Positions 11,984 through 22,516 of a DNA stretch of 64,000 nucleotides are shown in pieces; position 1 is the stretch's first letter; each line of letters starts with the position of its first letter. A program made the translations under genes and the position numbers. The stretch is from the NCBI GenBank assembly GCA_011109175.1, contig RDEW01000031.1, positions 547,758 to 611,757 on the forward strand, written 5' to 3'. The notes under the pieces were generated by a model. The model was given only the letters and a program-made list of their open reading frames with translations, made no database searches and was not told the DNA's origin. The stretch comes from Dicyema japonicum. Its lineage: Eukaryota; Dicyemida; Rhombozoa; Dicyemidae.

Positions 11984-12909
11984 CATCACTCACACGAAAA
12001 TGACTTTAAAGAAAGGGATCCAGAAACTGAACGCCACAAGCGCTGTTCGCATGAGTATTTTCTAATTGGGCAAATTCATCATAAAACTTTATCGACAAAC
12101 TAACAGACTATGGAGTATGCCTCAGTCGCCTGGAGATTCTCACTATTCGAATTGAGGGCACAAGAAGAATATTGATTACTATCAACCAAAGCGATAACTA
12201 AGTGATCACGAAGTGAATTTATTATTTTTTTAAGAAAACTTTTAGTGTGGGATGCTACTTGTGTCGACCTACTTTGCCCATACAACATTGTCGGGAGCGC
12301 GGTAGACACATTGTATGCCACAAAAAAACAATGAAAGCAAAGGAGAAAAATATGAAGCATTGAACGATAGGTTCACTTTCTATCCCATTGTGTTCGAGAC
12401 AACTGGAGAAATTAGTGGAAAATCGCTTCGCTTCCTATAGAAACTTGGACGCCTAGCTACATTAAAAATCTACGACGTACGTGAGACCCGGTGGCTTCTC
12501 CAGTTGATCTCTGTTGCAACCGTGAGAGGCAACGCAACGTTGATAATGTCGGCGGGGTCCACTTTGGATGGTTGGCTGTGTTAATTAAATTCTATGCTCT
12601 TCTTTATGGTCGATTGGAATTCCTCTACGTGAACCACCCTTTCTCTGAATGAGTTTCCTGGTTCCTTGCAGAAACGTAGGAAACCCTCTTATGGGAGGTG
12701 ACTGGCGATGGATGTTCTGTGGGATTGAATAAGTCGTATGGTTGAATTATTATTATTAACCCCCGATACCCCGAGAACGAAGTTAACAGTAAACAACTTG
12801 TTAAGTGTATCCAGTTTCCACCTTTACAGAAAAAGTACAAAAGTCCATCCGGAACCAGCATAAAAGGTAAAAGACCTCCATTTTCAGACGTCTATTGATT
12901 TGAATACAC
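11984..12909. other. Mixed interval with LINE 3' debris
   Basis: No gene is seen. Around 12600-12745 the minus strand resembles the C-terminal part of the lineage A copies at 20560, 28290 and 63440 (the gtttcctggttccttgcagaa region). At 12745 a TTATTATTAACCCC string matches the 3' tails of those elements. 12100-12580 has no recognised similarity. Confidence 0.4.
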
Positions 12910-14570
12910 GTGCCATGTAGTTCGCCGTTTCAAGTTGTGGACTCTACTTCACAATCAAAAAGGACCCACTATCCTTTTCAATCCAAAAAGATTATCCTTC
13001 CTGGACGGCCCCTATTGAATGCCTCATCCAACTTGGTCGAAACTCTGCTGATGCTCTCCGGAAAAATAAACGTAAATCCCGGTCCACCAAAAGCCCTCGT
13101 TCGCTTACAACTAAACATTAACGGAATAAGAGGTAAGGTCCTGGAGCTCAAAGACCATCTGAAAAAACAGAACACAGACATTTGCCTACTTTAAGAAACA
13201 AGACTATCTTCCTCCACTCCCTCCCCTGTCTTCCCGGGCTACAACATCATTCTACGTGACCGCCCCTCGGGTCGCGGAGGTGGAGTCATCACTCTTATCA
13301 AGAAAGAAAGCACATCTCTACTTCTCCCATCCTGTTGAATATATCGGAATTTCAATTTCAACCAACTTTGGATGCCCAATAATACTGAACCTCTACGTAC
13401 CTTCTACGAGTTCGTGCCCCAAAGGATGCAGCTTCTCACTGCCAGACATNCGTGGAGTTGAAGTCATCACTCTTATCAAGAAAGAAAGCACATCTCTATT
13501 TCTCCTATCCTGCCTATCCTTCTCCTATCGGAATTTCAATTTTAACCAACTTTGGATGCCCAACAATACTGAACCTCTACGTACCTCCTCCGAGTTCGTG
13601 CCCCAAAGGGTACAGCTTCTCACTGCCAGACATCGTTTAGCCCATTGACCTATTAGTATATGGAGACCCGAACGCGATCCATCCAATGTGGTTCAAAAAC
13701 CAACCGGAAGACACCAGGGGAAACCACCTGCTATCGACGCTGAACCAACTTGTGGTATTAAACAATCCCATATTTAAAACAAGAACACCCTACAGAGGAA
13801 ACGACAGAACTTCCTCCCTCCGACATGACATTTGCTTTTCCAAAAATTACCGCCCTAATCAATTGGTCATTATCATACGCTACCACCAGTGACTATAACC
13901 CCATCATCATTACGTTCAAAGGAAGATTGTCCAATGAAAAAAACAATATTACGGGCAGACTACATAAATGTCAACTGGAGTTTGTTTTCACACTTCGTCG
14001 ACTATAACTTGCATGGTTTTGACCCTAACAGTTTCAACCCTCTCGATAACGCTTTACTCTACTTTAATGATGTACTGCGTGAGGGCATGAGGACTTTTAT
14101 CAAAGAAAGCCAGTCCACTTCACGAAGAAGCCTTCCCGCGCACCCGATTCACTCACGAAGGAAAGAAATTGCCTAAAAAGCCTACAGAAACAGTNCGGCT
14201 ATAACTTGCATGGTTTTGACCCTAACAGTTTCAACTCTCGATAACGCTTTACTCTACTTCAATGGTGTACTGCGTGAGGGCATGAGGACTTTTATCAAAG
14301 AAAGCCAGTCCACTTCACGAAGAAGCTTTCCCGCGCACCCGATTCACTCACGAAGGAAAGAAATTGCCTAAAAAGCCTACAGAAACAGTCTTGACAAAAC
14401 CAGGGCGAAGATCCGAGCATTGGAGAGATCAGATACAAGGCTAAGATAAAACAGGAAAGAGACTGGAATAACCTTATGTACGCCTTAAACAAACAGTCCT
14501 CCCTCACGAGGATGTGGAATACTCTTCAAGGCTTTACCAACTCTTTGAGATCGCCTCCTTGCGAAGACAT
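12910..14570 (+). pseudogene. Lineage A LINE: NPGP motif, endonuclease and linker
   Basis: The frame at 12910-13194 has a hydrophobic LVETLLMLSG followed by KINVNPGP and LVRLQLNINGIRGKVLEL, i.e. a degenerate 2A-like motif fused to the endonuclease start. Later frames give GRGGGV, LNLYVP, YGDPNAIHPMWF, and a DICFSKNYRP block near the end of the APE domain, then a linker toward the RT. Stops and frameshifts occur throughout. Two N-centred duplications (around 13450 and 14195) again inflate the length. The element is interrupted at about 14575 by the SINE at 14580-14897, and RT sequence resumes at about 15000. Confidence 0.65.
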
Positions 14571-14579
14571 AATAATAAT

Positions 14580-14897
14580 AAAGCCTTTTCACGAGAGCCA
14601 TAATATTAGCTCCGCATAGGCAGGACACACACTTTATTTAAGTAAAGAACAGTTAATTTTGACTAATCGTAGAACCAAAAAATGATCTTCACTTCTTTTT
14701 TTCTTTTTCTTGTGTGAGTGTTCTTTCTAGACAATCCAGTTCCGCAGTGAGTATTCACTGATGACGGCGTCACTCGTCAAACCCTTTCTGCATCGTAGAT
14801 GCGTGGAACCTTCCACCAGGTGAACAGCAGCGAGAATCGAACCCGTAACCTAAGTTACTTTAGCCCGACACCTAACCACTACGCCACTCGGCTAAAA
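14580..14897 (-). repeat. Full-length tRNA-derived SINE
   Basis: On the minus strand it begins with a tRNA-like head (A-box TGGCGTAGTGG, B-box GGTTCGATTCT). The body contains ctggtggaaggttccacgc and gacgagtgacgccgtca, then gttctttacttaaataaag, and the tail ATGGCTCTCGTGAA. It sits inside the lineage A LINE. The head is flanked by SINE body rather than closing an acceptor stem, so it is not a tRNA gene. The tail matches the end of the LINE at 53634-56755. Confidence 0.75.
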
Positions 14898-14999
14898 ACA
14901 AGAACTTTTACATAAAGAACAAGAACTTTTTAAACAAGATTATAAAATTTGACTTCTCCGTGAGCTGAGGGTCCTCCCACATCCTCAACAAAACCAAAA

Positions 15000-15780
15000 C
15001 GCGAGGCAACCTCAAACAGCTTTTCAATGGACGTCGTGCGGAAGGCTATTCAGAACCAAAAATTTTATTACGCAAGTAGTCCAGATGGAATTCCCTCCAT
15101 TGTACTTAAGAAAATAGGGTCCAACACCATCTTGGCCTTGACCAGAATTTACAACCTCTCTATCAATAGGAACTCGATTCTCACTCTATGGAAATTATCC
15201 CATATTCGTCCAATCTTAAAACCTGGACGACTCACCAGCTTCTTACAGACCAATATCCCTCGTGTGTGCCACCTTTAAAATCATTGAAAAAATCATTCTT
15301 GATCAGATTAAACCTTACCTTCCAGACGTATCCTTCCACATGAATTTAAGAAAGCTCGTTTCACAACTACTCACCTTACTTGTCTGACAAAATTCATCAA
15401 AGAAGGCCTTCAACGCAAACCTCGGCATCAAAAGACCATTATGTGTTCTATTGACATGCAGAAGGCTTCTGACTCAATACCGAGGGAACTGTTCACTAGG
15501 AAGATTTATGGCTCTAACATTCCGAACAACCTGAAAACTTTGCTTCCAAGAGACAGCAGCAAAAACCCTACAAAGATCCTCTTCGTCATTAAAACCAACC
15601 CCGTTCGAGGAACTCGTGAGGAGAACGGGAGCTCAGCCAAAATTCCTAAACTTCCGAAAAGTGATTCGTCCATACAGGAAGTGCGTCAACACTCGAGAAG
15701 AGCACCGAGGAAAGATGAGGTGGCTGCTCATGGGGACCAGGATCACCTGACGGCTCCTACCTTCTTTTGTTTTTGTCGGT
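15000..15780 (+). pseudogene. Lineage A LINE reverse transcriptase, internally deleted
   Basis: RT landmarks appear in order: SSPDGIPSIVLKKIGSNT, LWKLSHIRPILKPGR, then SIDMQKASDSIPRELF, where the palm aspartate D lies. After SNIPNNLKTL the sequence jumps to a far downstream block (about 15545) that also follows the RT in the copy at 33320. The catalytic YxDD segment is therefore deleted. Near 15740 a CAGGATCACCTGA block resembles the common 3' end of this lineage. Confidence 0.65.
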
Positions 15781-16080
15781 GATTCTTGGTTTTTAAATTA
15801 AAAATTCATTGCAGTTGTAGAGACCACTCCAGTTTAGTGGGGGAGAGCAAATGATCCTTTTTCGTGCCACCTGAGACAAGTGGATTACATGACGCCACTC
15901 TAGTAGGAAATGGAAGAGGAGGAAGAGATAAAACAGGCAGAAATCTTAACCAATTAGCCACATGGCCTTGCAAAAATATGCATAAAAATGAAGGTATTCA
16001 TGGTTTGAATGACTAATATTTCTCGAATATTGCTTTAATAATAAATTAAATGAATAATAATAATAACGAGTAAATTAACT
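15781..16080. other. LINE 3' flank, no gene
   Basis: Short blocks (gagagcaaatgatccttttt; accaattagccacat) recur at 27640-27670 and 28060-28080, so this is probably the shared 3' region of a LINE subfamily. No coding capacity was recognised. Confidence 0.4.
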
Positions 16081-16890
16081 AATTAAGCGGATTTTGATCC
16101 AGATTGTTAGTAATCCCTCTTCTCTTAGAAGAAGAGTGTGCCATAACCTCTTTGTTACTCCCCATCTCCACATCAGATTTAGTCAAAATATCTCCGTTAG
16201 AGTCCAGTGAACTGTCCTCACGGCATTTCCACAAGTTGGGAGGTAGCAAAAGCGTACTCTTCATCGTATACCTTCATCCCATGCTTATGTTCAATGAGCA
16301 TACTTTCGAGCGTTCTCTTCAGTACAACCGATTGGATGTAAGTCCTCGTTGATTCTTCAATAGATAATTTATCCATATGATTCTTGAAGCATCATGAGAC
16401 AACTCCATCCCATGTCAAAACCACTGGAATAATCTTCACTTGGCATTCATAGAGCAGCCAAAGTTCATTTGCTAGCAAGTCATATTTGTGAGGTTTCTCA
16501 ACTTCAACTTGCTTTAGTCGGTCTTGTGAGGTAATCCCCACTTCAATTAAGGTTACTTTTTTATTTGTTTTGTCATACACAAAAATATCAGGTTTATTGT
16601 ATTGTAATTTTGTTTCTGTCAAAATCGACATGTCAACTCTAATTTCTACATTTTGATTCGTCAATATTGACTGAACCGAATGTCCTTTCAATTTCCTGCT
16701 TCTTTTGATTCCATAAATTCTACAAAGATGAAAATGGATGCACTTTACCACTTCATTATGTCTTCGGAGATAATCACTGTTTAGCATTTTACCACACTGA
16801 GTGGCCAAATGATCAATAGTTTTCTTGCTTTTTTTACAATGGTTGCATAATGACCCCGTGTGTGCAAAAAAAACTAATTCCTATCCTGTA
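16080..16890 (-). pseudogene. Lineage C LINE: zinc knuckle and PD-(D/E)XK-like nuclease
   Basis: On the minus strand a CNHCKKSKKTIDHLATQCG knuckle (about 16785-16850) precedes RRHNEVVKCIHFHLC. The nuclease-like block NKPDIFVYDK...VTLIEVGI...EVEKPHKYDLLA comes next, and the frame ends in IPVVLTWDGVVS (16392-16808). This arrangement is known from restriction-like-endonuclease non-LTR elements. The 5' part with the RT is missing, so the copy is 5'-truncated as is typical for LINEs. Its 5' end at about 16890 abuts the truncated SEH1 gene. Confidence 0.7.
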
Positions 16891-16927
16891 CCTTTCCACT
16901 GCCAGTTTTATGACATGGTTATTACAG

Positions 16928-17690
16928 CATCACAGTGGAAAGGTCTTTTCTGGGAGTTGGGCCCCAGAGAAGTACGGGAGTGTCATAGCAACCGGGGGAT
17001 CCGACTGCACTGTTCATATTCTTAATGAAGATGGTATATGGTGGCAACATTTGAAGAATTCGTTTGTACGTCAACACAAATGTGGAGCCGACGATGGAAA
17101 AGATGTGACCTGCTAAGAAAAAGTCTGTTATTGCAGTAAATTCAACCCACGTGACCTCGTCCTGGTTGTTTGTATAATAATCGCAGGCTGTAATGACCAT
17201 AAACGGAGTCATCAGCATTTGCTGTGCAAAGGAGCCGTGTTTCTTCCGCCACTGGTGCGCTGTTTACACGATTGAGTTGAACCTGACCTGCAGTTGTATT
17301 TGCTGGAGTACTTCCAGGTTGTTTTGTCGTTTTACGGTGAAAAAACCCGCAATCTCTTGCGATAGGCCTTACGCCTCTGAGTTGAACTCAAATTCCGTAA
17401 TTCTGACAAATGTGACCGGGAAAATCAAAAAATATCTGGGGCCCAAAAAGTCAACAGTTAGTGACGTCATTTTTGCTCCCAAAATAGGACGACATCATCA
17501 TTTATTGGGGGTGGCCACCAACGAGGTGGTCATGGTATATACATTCAACGAGTTTTATCCACAGTAGTTATTATAGGGATTTTATTGGGGGAGACTGTAT
17601 AAGGGAGACGCTTATATGCAAGTTCAGTCAATTGGATGAGATAATTCCTCGTTTGGGGTGGAATGTCTTTGGGAATTCCTGGTTGTGTAT
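16928..17690 (+). pseudogene. SEH1: SEH1-like WD40 nucleoporin, truncated and frameshifted
   Basis: Blades align in order with SEH1, the WD40 subunit of the Y-complex of nuclear pores and of GATOR2: HHSGKVFSGSWAPEKYGSV (16930s), a RRWKRCDLL block, SVIAV/KFNPRDLVL, LNLTCSCICW (17270s), VSDVIFAPKIGRHHHLLGVA, and LICKFSQLDEIIPRLGWNVFG near the end. Introns at 17034-17056 (23 nt), 17165-17186 (22 nt) and 17552-17576 (25 nt) restore the frame. Two apparent one-base deletions, in A-runs near 17121 and 17138, break it. The first WD repeats are missing, replaced by a lineage C LINE ending at about 16890, and the last blade fades after 17690. It is either a pseudogene with retained introns or a gene damaged by consensus errors at a contig edge. 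Confidence 0.7.
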
Positions 17691-18300
17691 GAGAGTACGT
17701 TCAAATGTCTCGCTTATAAGAGTTCTAGTTATTCGATTATTACAGGTGAATTCGATCAAATTTCTTTTTCAAATTTCAAAAATTTACTTTTTTTTAATTT
17801 ATACTTTTTATTTATTTTGTGATCATCTTTGGTTCCTAAGTGTTCTTTTCAAGGGAGCATTAGATTTTCCGATGTTTGTGCAAATTTTACTTAGATCCAG
17901 GGTTCCCTCAGACTCATAGAATGTGAAGAGATACTAACCTGCCTCTTTGACAAGTCCCTATATTCATTTATTGGGCATTCATATTTGAATCCATTTATTT
18001 AATAACCCCTGGTATACCTGAAGGAGGTCTAATTAAAGTATATCCGCTCCCATGGTCGGAGTGAGACACGTCCTTTCTAAGCATCACGTCAGTCCATATC
18101 CGACATTGTGGGAACCTCTCTAGTGAGCAGGAAAGAGATGGATCCTTTTTGATACCGGCTAGGTATTGGGAGTTTCCTGAGATAGGTGGATCTGTAGAAG
18201 AGACAGAGCAGAACGGAAATTTTTTGAGTCTCTGATTAAAAATGGTAAACCTCAATGAACCGAAAGTGAACTTAATAAACCATTAGTTCACTTAGTACGT
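17691..18300. other. Interval after SEH1 with a probable LINE 3' end
   Basis: 17740-17830 is AT-rich. A minus-strand frame (17995-18255) ends just inside a TTATTTAATAACCCC tail like those at 19670, 20420 and 28100, so it is probably the C-terminus of a LINE. I could not place it in a lineage. Confidence 0.35.
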
Positions 18301-19640
18301 CTTTTCCATCTCTAATCTAAAGGAACCTTCGAACTTATCATCCAAAAACAACCACCCGAATCGTCGGATCTACGCGAGACAGAAATTTGGAAGTACATTC
18401 CACGTTTGGCAACCACCACAGGTGATACATGATCTGCTATTTCATCTTTCCCAGGGAGCAATAGTGTTGCTTGGACGGCCTACGTCCGAACCATATGACA
18501 GACCTTACTTCTGCTAAAACCGCCGAAATGGGGAACTCTTTCATTAATTCAATAAAGACCCTTACAGACCGCATTCTTCGGGCTGAAATCTCCGATTATG
18601 CCATAGGACTCTTTTTTGCATGCAAACTAATCGTCTTCAGAAAGCCTTATGGTGGGTTAGGACCAATCGCTACATAATCAGGCGCCCGACGGGGAAGAGT
18701 GTTGCCAAAACAGCAAGTAAGACTCTAAGCCCCAAACTGAGCTCTACTAAACTTGGGGTTGGAGTTCCTCATGGATGCGAAGCCATAATCCACTCAGTCC
18801 GGAAAATCTTTGCCAGTACGCCAGACACTACGAATGCTATAATAGTCAAACTGGACATCTGGAATGCTTTCAATAGCATTCGCAGAGATAGAATCATAGA
18901 AGCTAGCATCTCCAGGATCCCGGAAACTAGCAGAATAGATAAAATCTCATATGGTTCCCTATGCATGCTGATATTAGGACAACACATCATCGAACCCAAG
19001 ACTGGAGTCGAACAAGGTGACCCCATTGGACATACTCTTGCCATGGGTATCGATTGTGAAGCTTCAGCGATCAGAACCTCACTAAAGTTATTGTACCTGG
19101 ATGATACGACCATCGGAGAGAATTGGGAAATTGTGGTGGCAGAGGTTGAGTTCGCCATTTTTGCTATTGCAGCATTTGGTTGGAACCGAATCCGTAAAAA
19201 TGTGAAATCGTTTTGCTTGCGAAGGACGACTTTAACCATGTAGTGACTACGATTTCTACTTATCTCCAAGACATCTAGTCACCCGACTCGAAAACGTGAT
19301 TTTTCTCGGTTCTCATGTATATAATATGTCAACTTTCCTTGAAGAAAAAATGTATCCGTTCAACTATTCACATCAAACTTAAAAACCATGTCTTTATTCT
19401 TCCTCACACGGAGCCATCGACAAGAAGATAAGACTGCCAGTAAAGAAACACTTAACATTTTTTTTATAAAACTGCCTGGATCCAATGCAAACTACTGCTT
19501 ACTACGTAGGAATCTAAATACGGTTAGCACTAGAACTCGCCCTCCTGCTTTTCTATATTCGCCATATGCTTCCAATGGTCTCATAAACAAGATCCTACGC
19601 TATATTAAGGATCAGACGCTAAACCAGTGGCATGCACTAT
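18300..19640 (+). pseudogene. Lineage B LINE reverse transcriptase (YLDD type)
   Basis: Frame 18620-19243 reads KLGVGVPHGCEAIIHSVRK, VKLDIWNAFNSIRRD (palm motif A), GVEQGDPIGHTLAMGID (motif B) and KLLYLDDTTIGE (motif C). Upstream (about 18470) a linker with KPYGGLGPIA precedes it, and downstream near 19490 comes an LLRRNLNTVS block. The catalytic aspartates survive, but frameshifts precede 18680 and a stop follows 19240. This RT type belongs to the same family as the RPDG C-terminal blocks elsewhere in the window. The element ends at about 19640, where an oppositely oriented LINE tail begins. Confidence 0.7.
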
Positions 19641-19644
19641 TCGG

Positions 19645-20330
19645 AAAGTATTATTATTATAACCCCGGGAACACAGGAAAGAGGAAAAAGTTATCGTCTA
19701 ATTAAGTGATCCTGGTGTCAGTGCGTCTTCCTTTGTTTCGACTTTGTCTACAATCTTTTATGATCGTCCAAAAGGGAGAAGGTTTGATCTCAAATTTGCG
19801 AGCATACTTCTGGTAGACAAGAAACTAATCTTCAAGGGGGCTACCGGAAGATCGCACCATTTTCAAGAGTTTTGTTGTTCGTCACTGAGATGTTCCATAA
19901 TTTTTTGAGATCTAATGTGTTTCATTTCTGACGTAGGCGTAATTCTGTCACATTTAAAAGGATCCGGAGGCATTGGTTTTGTATGACCTCTAATTCGTTT
20001 TGCGTGGATATTGACAATGGTGTAAGCCGTACATACATGTTCTATTGTCGGTAGAATATACTGTTTGATAATAATTTGAGATGAAAAAGTGAAAATATTA
20101 GATCTAGCAAAAGTCTTGAGGGTCCCATCTTTTTTTGAACTCTTGAAATTATTGTGTCCACATGATGTGTGAACGTCATCAACAGGTCATATGTAACTCC
20201 AAGGATTGATGGGTTCTTATTAACTGGGATAAGCTCTCCATTCCAAGTTAATTTAGGATCGAAGGATGTATGTTTCATGTAGGAGGAGATAATCACAGTG
20301 CTCGACTTCCCAGGATATTTTCATGTAATT
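19645..20330 (-). pseudogene. Lineage A-type LINE 3' part
   Basis: On the minus strand KNPSILGVTYDLLMTF and HVDTIISRVQKK mark the segment just after the RT palm, as in the copies at 28700 and 63800. The rest is broken by stops. The element ends in ATTATTATTATAACCCC at 19650-19665, the 3' tail shared by many LINEs in this window. Confidence 0.6.
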
Positions 20331-20419
20331 TTTAAGAACCATGGGTTCATAATGTCGAGGGTCTCCTGAACCCTCCGCGCAGCACTATTCAGAAAATATA
20401 TAAGTTTAGATTTTTATTT

Positions 20420-21200
20420 ATTTAACCCCAAGACCACCAAGAAGATAGGTAAAACTAACTAATTAGGTGATCCCAAAATTCGAACTCTCTTCACCCAACC
20501 GCATTCCGGAAGCTCCTTCTTTCCTTCTGCAAAGGAATTCAATCGGCGTGCACTTTTTTTTTACCGACCGAAATTCATCTGCATGGGCACCTTTTCCTTG
20601 AGTGGGTTTTCAATCCCTTGAAGAAACGTAGGAAAACTGGCCATTCTTCAACGTCGCCTCCTCTGAAAGCAGACTGAAGACGTGTGAGTCTGATTGTATG
20701 TGCCTCATGATCTTCCGTCCTGAGAGAATTTACACACGCTCCACCCTCGTAGAAGAAATGGCAATCTCCAGGCAGAACATAGCATATTCAATCGTCAGGC
20801 GCAATAACTTGGAGATATACTTTGCTGATACAAAGTAGGAGGGAAGAGGCTCTTCTTTACGATGGCTTTTAGGACGTTCCATTTTCGAAGACCCTTGATT
20901 AACACCTCTCCGTGTGACTGGCAAATATCATCAGAGAGTCGAAAGTTACTCAGGATCTTTTGGATTCGTGTATAAGGATGGGAATGTTTCCGAGGAATAT
21001 CTCAAGTCCACCTTTAAATCTTCTGTCTGTAATAAATTGCGTGAACTGAGACTTGGATGCAGACACAGACAGCAAATTCATGGATAGCCAGTCACACACT
21101 GGTTGAGGTGTTTGACTGAACCACGCCACAGCCCTGGAGGGAGATTTGTCCCTTGCAGATATAATCAAGTCGTCTGCATAAGATAAAAACATGGTGTCCT
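20420..21200 (-). pseudogene. Lineage A-type LINE RT C-terminal half
   Basis: Minus-strand FLSYADDLIISARDKSPSRA supplies the YADD motif C (about 21150-21190), followed by CDWLSMNLLSVSASKSQF and GLEIFLGNIPI. The thumb region then runs down to 20470. The tail at 20410-20470 (AACCCCAAGACCACCAAGAA then TTAGGTGATCCC) matches 28105 and 63240. Frameshifts separate the pieces. 5'-truncated before motif B. Confidence 0.7.
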
Positions 21201-21323
21201 GATCATTGGTAGTAGGTAAATAAGTTTAGATTAAAATTTAAACTTGCTGTATATTTTTTCGTCAAAATAATCAAAAATATTTTTATTATTAATTAAAAAT
21301 TGTAAAAAATAAATATTAACGTT

Positions 21324-21980
21324 ATGTGGATTACTCCTCTTCGTGTGGCGTCACAGTCTTTTAGTAGAAATCTCGGGTATTCTATTTATTCATATAGAAT
21401 AGTCGTTATTTGAGTGCTCAGAAGGGAACAGAGGGGGATGATGAAAATAATGAGAATTTGAAAATCATCTAGGAACTGCAAAATTGCAGGACAAAAATGG
21501 AGACCGAGTTAACAGAACTAAAGGTACCACAAAATTTACATATGTCAGGACAAATATTGAGAAGTCTGGCTGAGCAGGAGAATATGAGGGTTCGGCTGAT
21601 GAAACAAATTGAAGAATCCATGATCTTTGCAATCCAGTCATTTTCTAAGGATCTCTTAGAAGTAGCCGACATCCTAGATAAAGCCATCGTTTCTGTCTCA
21701 AAGGAGTCACTTACCTCTGAAAATCCTCACTTAATTAATTTATTTGAAGGACTTACCATGGCTGGGGATCAGTTCAAACAGATATTGTCGCGAAATGGCA
21801 TAATCGATATAGTTCCCAAAGTGGGGGACAAATTCGACCCAATGATTCACTTTGCGCAGTATCAGGTACCCAGCACTCAGTCTGATTTTGGTGAGACTAT
21901 CGCTGATGTGCCAAATTGGATACAAATTACATACGAGGACCATAAGGGCTGCTACTGTTGGCGTATTTAAATTAAACTGA
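21324..21980 (+). pseudogene. GRPEL1: Mitochondrial GrpE (GRPEL1-like), damaged
   Basis: GrpE is the nucleotide-exchange factor of mitochondrial Hsp70. The ATG at 21324 opens a basic, serine-rich, import-presequence-like leader (MWITPLRVASQSFSRNLGYS). A 20-nt GT-AG intron (21402-21421) brings it into the frame of an acidic coiled coil and then LRSLAEQENMRVR, QSFSKDLLEVADILDKAI, NPHLINLFEGLTM and GDKFDPMIHFAQY, all GrpE hallmarks. The end, GYKLHTRTIRAATVGVFKLN, stops at 21980. Three defects are visible: TAG at about 21471 where glutamate would fit; a one-base loss near 21531 if the likely 25-nt intron at 21506-21530 is spliced; and a frame slip near 21915. It could be a decaying copy or an inaccurate consensus. 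Confidence 0.75.
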
Positions 21981-22516
21981 GTTACTTGATTATTGGCCTT
22001 TAAATTATTTTTGAGTATTTTATTTATTCCCTCTGTGTTGCTGTAACCTTTGCATGTGATTACTTTTAACTTGGATTATTTTTTAATATAGGGTCTCCCG
22101 ACCATTAGCCTCACTTTGTAATCATTAACATGGGATAAGGTAAGTATATTTTTGGATAAAAGAACATCTAAAACTCATAATCGGATTTTTAGTATCCTAA
22201 AGACTAGGAAGAGCTATTTCAGTATCTTACCTATATTCCCGTAGGACAAGAAATTGCATCAATGACTAATTTTTCTGGAATTCTCAAAAAATCTTTGTTA
22301 TGAAGAGGGAATTGATATCTTTGATAATACCTGTATTCATTTTACTAACAATCTCCACGTTCAATTACCTCACTCGTCATTTCTCAATCTAATTGAGAAT
22401 TTATTCAGCACGTGTAAAACTATAAATTTTCCAGAGGTTTTAAAAATGAGAAAATTAAAAAAAGTTTGTTTTTAGCCTTAAACAATTTAGTTACGTTAAT
22501 TTACCTAGAACCTTGA
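21981..22516. other. AT-rich interval before the MULE
   Basis: No open frame of note, no repeat shared with the window and no RNA fold recognised. Confidence 0.4.

Noticed and set aside
14830-14895. tRNA gene on the minus strand
   Set aside because: A- and B-boxes are present, but the sequence continues into a repeated SINE body and the acceptor stem does not close.
18769-19269. 166-codon minus-strand open frame
   Set aside because: It lies antisense to the lineage B RT, whose motifs are clear on the plus strand; it is a shadow frame.
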